The notes below the pieces were generated by a model. It was not told the DNA's origin, ran no database searches, and saw only the letters and a list, made by a program, of their open reading frames with translations. Of a DNA stretch of 11,720 nucleotides, positions 1-5,389 are shown piece by piece. Source of the DNA: an uncultured Duganella sp. Lineage in GTDB: Bacteria; Pseudomonadota; Gammaproteobacteria; Burkholderiales; Burkholderiaceae. Position 1 is the stretch's first letter. Every line of letters starts with the position of its first letter. Location of the stretch: positions 1 through 11,720 of the forward strand of contig CAMLSG010000173.1 of assembly GCA_946482635.1 (NCBI GenBank), given 5' to 3'. Position numbers and translations under genes: made by a program.

Positions 1-23
1 GATCCATCCAGGTGGGTTAAATC

Positions 24-50
24 AAAGTGATATCACTTTAGTCTCACTTT
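24..50. promoter_or_regulatory. Candidate operator: 16-bp perfect palindrome plus an extra half-site
   Basis: AAAGTGATATCACTTT at 24-39 is a perfect 16-bp palindrome. A further half-site TCACTTT at 44-50 repeats the right half (33-39) in the same orientation with an 11-bp period, about one helical turn, so a dimeric regulator could bind and a further subunit could sit alongside. It lies about 100 bp upstream of the large VIT-domain gene and is the clearest regulatory-looking signal there. A TTGTCA at 57-62 could be a -35 element, but I find no convincing -10 at the right distance. The cognate regulator is not recognisable from this window. The palindrome is seen directly; its role as an operator is inferred. 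Confidence 0.45.
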
Positions 51-130
51 TTTGCGTTGTCAAATTATTCTGTTTGTTTAACCCCTTTTTTTCCGCCAGC
101 CCGATTCCTGTTCAGAAGCGTTCATTTTGA

Positions 131-136
131 AGGGAG
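131..136 (+). promoter_or_regulatory. Ribosome binding site that fixes the VIT-protein start
   Basis: AGGGAG lies 5 bp upstream of the ATG at 142. The reading frame is open five codons further upstream to a TTG at 127, but that start would place the Shine-Dalgarno sequence inside the coding region and would lengthen the signal peptide's N-terminus, so ATG 142 is preferred. Confidence 0.8.
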
Positions 137-141
137 TAATC

Positions 142-2973
142 ATGTTGGCAAGGCTCATCCTGGTGTTGTGCATGCTGGCTGGCGGCGCGGCCATGGCCCA
201 GACACCACCATTAATCAGGTCGAACACGACCGGCGGGGAAATGCCGGTCCGCGTGCAAAGTGCTGCCGTGCAGACTGTCATTTCCGGCGGCATGGCTGAA
301 ACGACCGTGAAGCTGGTCTTTTATAACCCAAACCATCGCCAGCTTGAGGGAGACCTGCAATTCCCGCTTGGCGAAGGCCAGCAGGTGACGGGCTTCTCGC
401 TGGATGTTGGCGGGGAACTGCGCCCTGCAGTGCCGATTGAGAAGGAGCGGGGGCGGCAGATCCTGGAGGCGGAGGAGCGGCGCCGTATCGACCCGGGTTT
501 GTTGGAGCAGACACAGGGAAACAACTTCAAGCTGCGCATCTATCCAATTCCTGGTCGCGGCACGCGGACGGTGGAACTGAGATATGCGGCCATGCTGGTA
601 CGCCAGCAAAAGAACTGGAGCTATCGGCTGCCATTGAAACATTTCAGCATTCCGGTCGCGCTGGATGTGCGCGTCATGGGAAGCGAGGATGCGCCGGTGG
701 CCATCGGTCTGCAGGAGCGTTTCGCCCGTGCCGAGGGCGGGTGGCAGCTCGATGCGGCGAAGGCGAAAGGCGATGTCCTGGTGCGGGTGGCAGCGGCACA
801 GGACAAGCCAAAGACTTATGTGGAGGAGTTCAATGGCCAGAGGTACTTCCTGGCGGAAGTGCCGGTGCCGGCCGAACGCAAGCCGCGTGCATTGCCGAAA
901 GTGGTTGGCGTGCTGTGGGATAGCTCCAGCTCCGGCGCGCACCGCGCCATGAGAGCGGAATTGCGCGTGCTGGCGAGTTATCTCGAAGCTGCAGGCAGTG
1001 TTGAAGTGCGCCTGGTGCGCCTGCGCGACAAGGCCGAGCCGGTCAAAGTTTTCAAGCTGGCGAAAGGGCAGTCGGGAATCCTCATTGGGGAACTCGAGTC
1101 GACCGTCTACGATGGCGCCAGTGCGTTGGCTGATTGGCAAGCGCAGCCCGACGTCGACGAGTACCTGATGTTCAGTGATGGCCTGCGAAACTATGGCACA
1201 GGCGCGTTTCCGCAACTCGCCAAGGGCCGCCGTTTGTTCACTCTGAGTTCCAGTGCAGGCGCCGACACAGCGCGCCTGGCGGCATGGGCCAATGCAAATG
1301 GTGGCCGGCATATCGCCGTCGATCCGGTCGACGCACAGCACGCGTCGCAAGAACTGCTCACCGATGGTGTACGGGTAATCGGCGCAACCGGCATGCAGGC
1401 TGGCGATGTGCTGGTTGATGAAAGCCAGGTGCAGGCAGGCCTGTTGCGCGTCGCAGGTAAGGTTCTCGGTCGCGAACCGCTGCTTGTGACGCTGGATAAC
1501 CAGGGCAGGAGGTATGAAGTTGCCCTCGATACGGCCGGTGAAAAAAGCACGCCGCATCCGCTGGCCGCCTGGTGGTGGGCCAACCGTCGCATTGCACAAT
1601 TGGAGGGCAACTATGAATTCAACCGCGCTGCGATCCGGCGCATTGGGCTCGAGTTTGGCTTGCCGACGCGCGAGACGTCCTTGCTGGTGCTTGAGCAGTT
1701 GGAGGACTATGTGCGCCATGACGTGACGCCGCCGGAAAAATACCGTGCTGCCTTCGAAAAGTTGAAGGCGGAGAACCGCACGCAGGTCGCCAGCCAGCGC
1801 GTGAAGCACCTGGATAATGTGGTGCGGGAGTTCCAGGCCAAGGTGGCGTGGTGGGAGAAGCCCTTCCCCAAGAGCCGCCCGCCGGCACCGAAGAAGGAGG
1901 TCGTCGTCGAACAGCGGATTGTCGAGGCGCCGATGTTGGCGGCGGAACCGGCGCCGGCGCCGCCGGTGATGGCTGCGCGTCCGGTTCCTGCGGCCGCTCC
2001 GATGCTGGTGGACGAGCTGGATAGCCCCGCCGACAAGCGCATCAATGGCGGCGCCAGTGTGCGCTTGAAGGCGTGGCAGCCGGATGCGCCTTACACGGCA
2101 CGCATGCGCAAGGCGGCAGCAGCCGATATGTACCTCATCTACCTGGACGAGCGGCCATCGCATGCCGGCAGCAGCGCCTTCCTGCTGGATGTAGCTGGAT
2201 TAATGCTGGAGCGCGGCCAGCGCGATTTGGGGCTGCGCGTGCTGTCCAACCTGGCCGAGATGGAGCTTGAGAACCGCCATGTGCTGCGCGTGCTGGCTTA
2301 CCGCTTGTTGGAGGCTGGTGCGCCAAGACTGGCGATTCCCTTGCTGCAGCGCGTGCAGGAGATGGCGGAGGAAGAGCCGCAGTCGTTCCGCGACCTCGGG
2401 CTGGCGCTTGCCGCCAGTGGCCAGGAACAGCAGGCTATCGAACAACTGTACCAGGTGGTGCTGCGGCCATGGGATTGGCGCTTTGCCGATGTGGAGCAGA
2501 TTGCCCTGTCCGAGCTGAATTCCATCGTGGCGCGCACGAAGGCAGCCGGCCGCACGCTCAATACTCGCGCCATGGACTCACGCTTGCTGCGCAACCTGCC
2601 GGTTGATTTGCGGGTGGTGCTGACCTGGGATGCGGATAACAGCGATATGGACCTGCATGTGATCGATCCCGACGGCGAGCGCGCCTACTATGGCCACCAG
2701 CTCACTTACCAGGGAGGACGCATGTCACGTGACTTCACTGGCGGCTATGGACCGGAGGAATTCATGCTGCGCAACGCCAAGCCGGGCATTTACCGCGTCG
2801 AAGTCAATTACTTCGGCAGCGGGCAGCAGATCGTCACCGGCGCTACCACGCTGCAGCTTCACTTTACGACCGGCTTTGGCACGCAAAAAGCGGATGACAC
2901 GATGGTCACCTTGCGCCTGAAGGAGCAGGGCAGCTCGATCCTGGTCGGGGAGTTTGAGGTGAAGCCGAAGTAG
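142..2973 (+). CDS. Exported VIT domain protein with vWA-like, TPR-like and DUF2135 (YfaP-like) regions
   Basis: A 943-residue protein with an apparent signal peptide (residues 1-19, ending AMA before QT), so it probably acts in the periplasm or at the envelope. A VIT (vault / inter-alpha-trypsin) domain covers about 35-155. A von Willebrand A-like domain covers about 255-400, with a DSSSS metal-site motif at 260-264 and FSDG at 344-347; the usual MIDAS threonine is not obvious (YDGASAL, 323-329). After a helical segment comes a proline/alanine-rich linker (about 573-625), then helical repeats resembling TPRs (about 676-775). A beta-rich C-terminus (about 818-938) contains DMDLHVIDPDG and matches the DUF2135/YfaP type. 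VIT and vWA domains usually mediate protein interaction, and no enzymatic site is visible. The gene stops 2 bp before the 3' end of the convergent anti-sigma gene. The family assignment is firm; the cellular role is unknown. Confidence 0.85.
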   Translation: MLARLILVLCMLAGGAAMAQTPPLIRSNTTGGEMPVRVQSAAVQTVISGGMAETTVKLVFYNPNHRQLEGDLQFPLGEGQQVTGFSLDVGGELRPAVPIEKERGRQILEAEERRRIDPGLLEQTQGNNFKLRIYPIPGRGTRTVELRYAAMLVRQQKNWSYRLPLKHFSIPVALDVRVMGSEDAPVAIGLQERFARAEGGWQLDAAKAKGDVLVRVAAAQDKPKTYVEEFNGQRYFLAEVPVPAERKPRALPKVVGVLWDSSSSGAHRAMRAELRVLASYLEAAGSVEVRLVRLRDKAEPVKVFKLAKGQSGILIGELESTVYDGASALADWQAQPDVDEYLMFSDGLRNYGTGAFPQLAKGRRLFTLSSSAGADTARLAAWANANGGRHIAVDPVDAQHASQELLTDGVRVIGATGMQAGDVLVDESQVQAGLLRVAGKVLGREPLLVTLDNQGRRYEVALDTAGEKSTPHPLAAWWWANRRIAQLEGNYEFNRAAIRRIGLEFGLPTRETSLLVLEQLEDYVRHDVTPPEKYRAAFEKLKAENRTQVASQRVKHLDNVVREFQAKVAWWEKPFPKSRPPAPKKEVVVEQRIVEAPMLAAEPAPAPPVMAARPVPAAAPMLVDELDSPADKRINGGASVRLKAWQPDAPYTARMRKAAAADMYLIYLDERPSHAGSSAFLLDVAGLMLERGQRDLGLRVLSNLAEMELENRHVLRVLAYRLLEAGAPRLAIPLLQRVQEMAEEEPQSFRDLGLALAASGQEQQAIEQLYQVVLRPWDWRFADVEQIALSELNSIVARTKAAGRTLNTRAMDSRLLRNLPVDLRVVLTWDADNSDMDLHVIDPDGERAYYGHQLTYQGGRMSRDFTGGYGPEEFMLRNAKPGIYRVEVNYFGSGQQIVTGATTLQLHFTTGFGTQKADDTMVTLRLKEQGSSILVGEFEVKPK

Positions 2974-2975
2974 CG

Positions 2976-3689
2976 CTATTCCAGCGCCTTGAGGCGGCCT
3001 GCCAGGGTATCCGGCACCGGATAGTCCGGGTGGGCCTTGCGGAAGCGCTTCCACTGCGCGGCCGCGGCTTCAGTGTCGCCGGCTTCCAGCATGCGCTCGA
3101 TGGTTTGTAACCAGGCTTTCGGGCTTTCAGCATCCGACGCGCGCGCGGGAGCCTTGGGTGCAGGCTCCAGTTCATCGATTTCCGGTGCCGGCAGCGGAGG
3201 CGGAGGAGCTGCGGTAATCGGCGGCTCCTCCATTTTTTGAGGCACTGGCATCTCCAGCATAGGCGGTGCCGGCTTCGCGGCCACAATGGCGGCTTCGCGC
3301 TTTTTTTCCGCGGGAACAGCGGCTTTGTCTTGATTGATCATCGGTGGCGGCAGGGCCGCAGGCGTTTCTTCCGGCACGATTTGCACTTGCACCGGCTGCA
3401 ATTCATGGGGCTGGTTCTGCTGCTGGTAACTGCGCCAGACCGGGAACAGGATGGCGATGCCTGCCAGGCTGGCGGCAAATGCCAGCGGTGCGCGGTAGCG
3501 ATGTTTTGGTTTAGGGCGTGGGGCTTCGACAGCCGGATCGTTGGCTGCGGCTGGGCCGGGCGCCAGATCCTTCTCGATTTGCGCGAAGATGGACGCGTCA
3601 AGCTCCGCCGATGGCTCCGGCTGCGGCAGGGCGGCCAGGCGGCGCGCCAGGTCCGCGTCTTCGAAATCGTCCTTGTCCACTGGCGTCAT
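2976..3689 (-). CDS. Probable anti-sigma factor: single-pass membrane protein with Pro-rich periplasmic linker
   Basis: A 237-residue protein with an acidic N-terminal cytoplasmic part (1-60), a basic stretch KPKHRYR before one membrane segment (about 67-85), and a long proline-rich region (about 95-182) like the envelope-spanning linkers of TonB-type proteins. It ends in a helical segment (about 190-220, WLQTIERMLEAGD...) that resembles a single TPR-like helix pair. It contains no cysteine, so it is not a classical zinc-binding (ZAS) anti-sigma factor. The call rests on context: its ATG overlaps the sigma-factor stop codon (ATGA at 3686-3689), and a strong AGGAGG lies just upstream of its start. 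An ECF sigma followed by an overlapping single-pass membrane protein is the standard sigma/anti-sigma arrangement. It could instead be a membrane protein of the regulon with no direct sigma binding. Confidence 0.65.
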   Translation of the reverse strand: MTPVDKDDFEDADLARRLAALPQPEPSAELDASIFAQIEKDLAPGPAAANDPAVEAPRPKPKHRYRAPLAFAASLAGIAILFPVWRSYQQQNQPHELQPVQVQIVPEETPAALPPPMINQDKAAVPAEKKREAAIVAAKPAPPMLEMPVPQKMEEPPITAAPPPPLPAPEIDELEPAPKAPARASDAESPKAWLQTIERMLEAGDTEAAAAQWKRFRKAHPDYPVPDTLAGRLKALE

Positions 3690-4222
3690 GCCGTCTCCTC
3701 CTGCTTGAATTGCTCGCGCAGCTTACGCATGGCGTAGCGCAGGCGGCTCTTTACCGTCTCCGCCGGCGCCGCAACCACCAGCGCAATTTCATCGATGCTC
3801 AAGCCGCTGAAGTGCTGCAGCACCAGTGCCTCCTTCTGTTCGGACGGAAGTTGGCGGATAGCGGCATGCAGCGCCTGGTTCTGCTGGCGGTCCAGCGCAG
3901 TGGCTTCGGCTGAATCCTGGACCAGGATCACTTCGCTGCAGTCATCGATATCGGGCTGGCGCTGCAAGTCGGCCAGGCGATTGCGCCCGATCTGGAACAG
4001 GTAGCTGCGAAAGCTGCCTTGTGCAGCATAGCGCGTGCGGGCATGATGCACCGCCAGCCAGGTTTCCTGCGCCACCTCATCCGCCCATTCGGTGCGCCCG
4101 CTGCGCCACGCCAGGAAGCGGTACAAGCCGCGGCTATGGCGGCGATACAGTTCCTGGAAGGCCGACAGCTCGCCATCGCGGTAACGCAACATCAATTCGT
4201 CGTCGGATTGCTCGGTGGACAT
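3686..4222 (-). CDS. ECF-type sigma-70 family RNA polymerase sigma factor
   Basis: A 178-residue protein with only the two core sigma domains, the usual ECF layout and length. Region 2 (about 22-88) includes AFQELYRRHSRGLYRFLAW and WADEVAQETWLAVH, the helix that contacts core polymerase and the -10 element. Region 4 (about 116-172) includes LPSEQKEALVLQHFSGLSIDEIA and the DNA-recognition helix ETVKSRLRYAMRKLRE. The start MSTEQSDDELMLRYRDGE is typical of the family, although no clear Shine-Dalgarno precedes ATG 4222. It is probably the first gene of a two-gene operon with the overlapping anti-sigma candidate and should direct polymerase to a small regulon, perhaps including the convergent VIT gene. 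Family identity is clear; the inducing signal and target promoters are not visible here. Confidence 0.9.
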   Translation of the reverse strand: MSTEQSDDELMLRYRDGELSAFQELYRRHSRGLYRFLAWRSGRTEWADEVAQETWLAVHHARTRYAAQGSFRSYLFQIGRNRLADLQRQPDIDDCSEVILVQDSAEATALDRQQNQALHAAIRQLPSEQKEALVLQHFSGLSIDEIALVVAAPAETVKSRLRYAMRKLREQFKQEETA

Positions 4223-4260
4223 GCGTGGCGGTTGGCTTTAGAAAGCGAAATCAGGCGACC

Positions 4261-4289
4261 ACTGTAGTCAATTCATTGATTCTGTGCAA
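4261..4289 (-). promoter_or_regulatory. Candidate sigma-70 promoter for the ECF sigma / anti-sigma pair
   Basis: Read on the minus strand, TTGCAC (4284-4289) and TACAGT (4261-4266) are separated by exactly 17 bp, about 38 bp upstream of the sigma-gene ATG. The -35 box matches the consensus at 3 of 6 positions and the -10 box at 4 of 6, so the call depends mainly on spacing and position. The inverted-repeat element begins 5 bp upstream of the -35 box. Confidence 0.35.
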
Positions 4290-4340
4290 GCAAGCCAAAT
4301 TCGGGGTCAGATCTGTCATTTGGACACGGATGCACAACCT

Positions 4341-4354
4341 TTGATTTATCTCAA
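4341..4354. promoter_or_regulatory. FNR/Anr-like dyad in the left inner arm
   Basis: TTGATTTATCTCAA matches the FNR/Anr consensus TTGAT-N4-ATCAA at 9 of 10 defined positions. Its centre is about 93 bp upstream of the start point predicted from the candidate sigma-gene promoter, near the range used by upstream-bound (class I) activators. It may equally be a coincidence of the repeat element's arm sequence. Confidence 0.35.
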
Positions 4355-4380
4355 TACGGCAAAATAGGCGTTTTAACGTA

Positions 4381-4394
4381 TTGAGATAAATCAA
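4381..4394. promoter_or_regulatory. FNR/Anr-like dyad in the right inner arm
   Basis: TTGAGATAAATCAA is the reverse complement of the dyad at 4341-4354 and therefore has the same 9-of-10 match to the FNR/Anr consensus. The two dyad centres are 40 bp apart, roughly four helical turns. Whether either is bound is untested. Confidence 0.3.
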
Positions 4395-4426
4395 AGAACA
4401 GGTCTGGATGTCCAAATGACAGACCT

Positions 4427-4452
4427 GACCCCGAATTTGGACCCCGAATTTG
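4427..4452. repeat. Tandem duplication of a 13-mer at the right end of the inverted-repeat element
   Basis: GACCCCGAATTTG occurs at 4427-4439 and again immediately at 4440-4452. The left end of the element has only one (inverted) copy, so the right end carries an extra unit. This could be a trace of slippage, of nested insertion of a related palindrome, or of imperfect excision. Confidence 0.85.
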
Positions 4453-4459
4453 CAAATAG

Positions 4460-4483
4460 AAAAGCCGCCCGGAGGCGGCTTTT
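4460..4483 (-). terminator. Intrinsic terminator downstream of fabI
   Basis: AAAAGCCGCC (4460-4469) and GGCGGCTTTT (4474-4483) form a perfect 10-bp stem with a four-base CGGA loop. On the minus strand it follows the fabI stop by about 20 bp and ends in TTTTCTATTTG. The A/T flanks are symmetrical, so it could also act on + strand transcripts. Confidence 0.85.
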
Positions 4484-4501
4484 GCTTTGGGGCGCGGTCG
4501 A

Positions 4502-5293
4502 TTATTCGTAATCGCTCGAGTTCAGGCCCATCACGTGGGAGAAGCCGCCGTCGACATACATGATGTCGCCGGTGATGCCGGACGACAGGTCCGACAGCAG
4601 GAACGCAGCGGCGTTGCCCACTTCTTCGATGGTCACATTGCGGCGCAGCGGGGCGTGGCCGGCGGCGAAGCCGAGCAGCTTGCCGAAGTCCTTGATGCCG
4701 GAAGCGGCCAGGGTCTTGATTGGGCCGGCGGAAATGCCGTTGGAACGGATGCCGTGCTGACCCAGGTTCTCTGCCAGGTAGCGCACGGAAGCTTCCAGCG
4801 ATGCCTTGGCCAGGCCCATGGTGTTGTAGTAAGGGATCGCACGAACCGCGCCCAGGTAGGACAGGGTCAGCACGGAGGAACCTGGCTTCAGCAGCGGCAG
4901 GGCGGCTTTCACCATGGCCGGGAAGCTGTAAGCCGAAATGTCGTGGGCCACGCGGAAGTTTTCGCGGGTCAGGCCGTCCAGGAATTCGCCGGCGATCGCT
5001 TCGCGTGGGGCGAAGCCGATGGCGTGCACGAAACCGTCCAGGCTGTCCCAGCTCTTGGCCAGGTCGGTGAACAGGTTGGCGATTTGTTCGTCGCTGGTCA
5101 CGTCGCAGTCGAAGACCAGGTTGCTGCCGAATTCGGCGGCGAATTCAGTGATGCGGTCTTTGAAGCGCTCGCCAACGTAGGTGAAAGCCAGTTCGGCGCC
5201 TTCGCGGTGGGCTGCCTTAGCAATGCCGTAAGCGATGGAACGGTTGGACAGGACGCCAGTAATCAGGATTTTTTTGCCTTGCAAGAAAGCCAT
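4502..5293 (-). CDS. fabI: Enoyl-[acyl-carrier-protein] reductase [NADH], FabI
   Basis: A 263-residue cytoplasmic short-chain dehydrogenase that reduces trans-2-enoyl-ACP with NADH, the last step of each fatty-acid elongation cycle. The length and alignment follow E. coli FabI closely. The cofactor loop [13 protein letters not shown] is at 13-25 and GFAP at 93-96 keeps the glycine at position 93. The active-site pair is Tyr156 and Lys163 in [11 protein letters not shown], with the same numbering as E. coli. The substrate-loop segment [10 protein letters not shown] (198-207) is also conserved, so sensitivity to diazaborine or triclosan-type inhibitors would be expected by homology. The start at 5293 is chosen over an in-frame ATG nine codons upstream because GGAG lies 5 bp before it and the N-terminus [13 protein letters not shown] is the family's. 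It lies downstream of the MltD-like gene but appears to have its own promoter and terminator. Confidence 0.97.
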   Translation of the reverse strand: MAFLQGKKILITGVLSNRSIAYGIAKAAHREGAELAFTYVGERFKDRITEFAAEFGSNLVFDCDVTSDEQIANLFTDLAKSWDSLDGFVHAIGFAPREAIAGEFLDGLTRENFRVAHDISAYSFPAMVKAALPLLKPGSSVLTLSYLGAVRAIPYYNTMGLAKASLEASVRYLAENLGQHGIRSNGISAGPIKTLAASGIKDFGKLLGFAAGHAPLRRNVTIEEVGNAAAFLLSDLSSGITGDIMYVDGGFSHVMGLNSSDYE

Positions 5294-5298
5294 ATCTA

Positions 5299-5302
5299 CT
5301 CC
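5299..5302 (-). promoter_or_regulatory. Ribosome binding site that fixes the fabI start
   Basis: GGAG on the minus strand lies 5 bp upstream of the ATG at 5293. The in-frame ATG at 5320 has no comparable site and would overlap the candidate fabI promoter. Confidence 0.75.
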
Positions 5303-5308
5303 AATGGG

Positions 5309-5335
5309 GTTATACCGCAAGAACGGGATTGTAAA
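5309..5335 (-). promoter_or_regulatory. Candidate fabI promoter
   Basis: Minus-strand TTTACA (5330-5335, 5 of 6 to the -35 consensus) and TATAAC (5309-5314, 5 of 6 to the -10 consensus) are separated by 15 bp, slightly short of optimal. The predicted start point near 5302 would leave a leader of only about 10 bases, barely including the Shine-Dalgarno sequence, so the true start may be offset. Confidence 0.4.
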
Positions 5336-5342
5336 CGTGCCG

Positions 5343-5388
5343 ACGCTACCCCTGCAAGTTTGGCAAGGGGTAGCGTGTTGGCAACACG
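5343..5388 (-). terminator. Two adjacent hairpins at the 3' end of the transglycosylase gene
   Basis: ACGCTACCCC (5343-5352) pairs with GGGGTAGCGT (5367-5376), extendable by TGC/GCA past a one-base bulge. Immediately upstream on the minus strand, CGTGTT (5374-5379) pairs with AACACG (5383-5388) around GGC; the two share three bases, so they compete at the boundary. There is no strong U-tract after the larger stem, so it may be a weak terminator or an RNA 3'-end stabiliser between the transglycosylase gene and fabI. Confidence 0.45.
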
Positions 5389-5389
5389 G

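Larger units (their letters stand above)
4295..4440. repeat. 146-bp inverted-repeat element (REP/MITE-like), two-tier stem
   Basis: The outer arms 4295-4325 and 4410-4440 are 31 bp each and complementary at 30 of 31 positions. The inner arms 4339-4358 and 4377-4396 are perfect 20-bp complements around an 18-base loop (4359-4376), within which AAAA and TTTT can pair further. Between outer and inner arms lie two unpaired segments of equal length, 13 bases each (4326-4338 and 4397-4409), so the structure is symmetrical. The left end contains TTCGGGGTC, which recurs exactly in the second palindromic element at 7641-7649. No transposase is encoded and no clear target-site duplication flanks it. 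It may be a non-autonomous mobile or REP-type repeat, and transcribed RNA from it would fold strongly on either strand. Confidence 0.8.

Noticed and set aside
127..141. TTG start for the VIT protein five codons upstream
   Set aside because: The Shine-Dalgarno AGGGAG at 131-136 would be inside the gene, while ATG 142 has ideal spacing to it.
211..2163. 650-codon open frame antisense to the VIT gene
   Set aside because: It is a by-product of GC-rich codon bias opposite a well-supported gene. The translation is rich in His, Arg and Gln with no recognisable domain and no ribosome binding site.
4223..4501. Possible hidden small gene in the 279-bp gap upstream of the sigma factor
   Set aside because: Frames crossing it are continuations of antisense reading frames and run through the inverted repeat. 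No start has a ribosome binding site and nothing resembles a protein family.
5294..5320. Nine-codon N-terminal extension of FabI
   Set aside because: The family starts at [12 protein letters not shown] sequence, a good ribosome binding site precedes ATG 5293, and the extension overlaps the candidate promoter.
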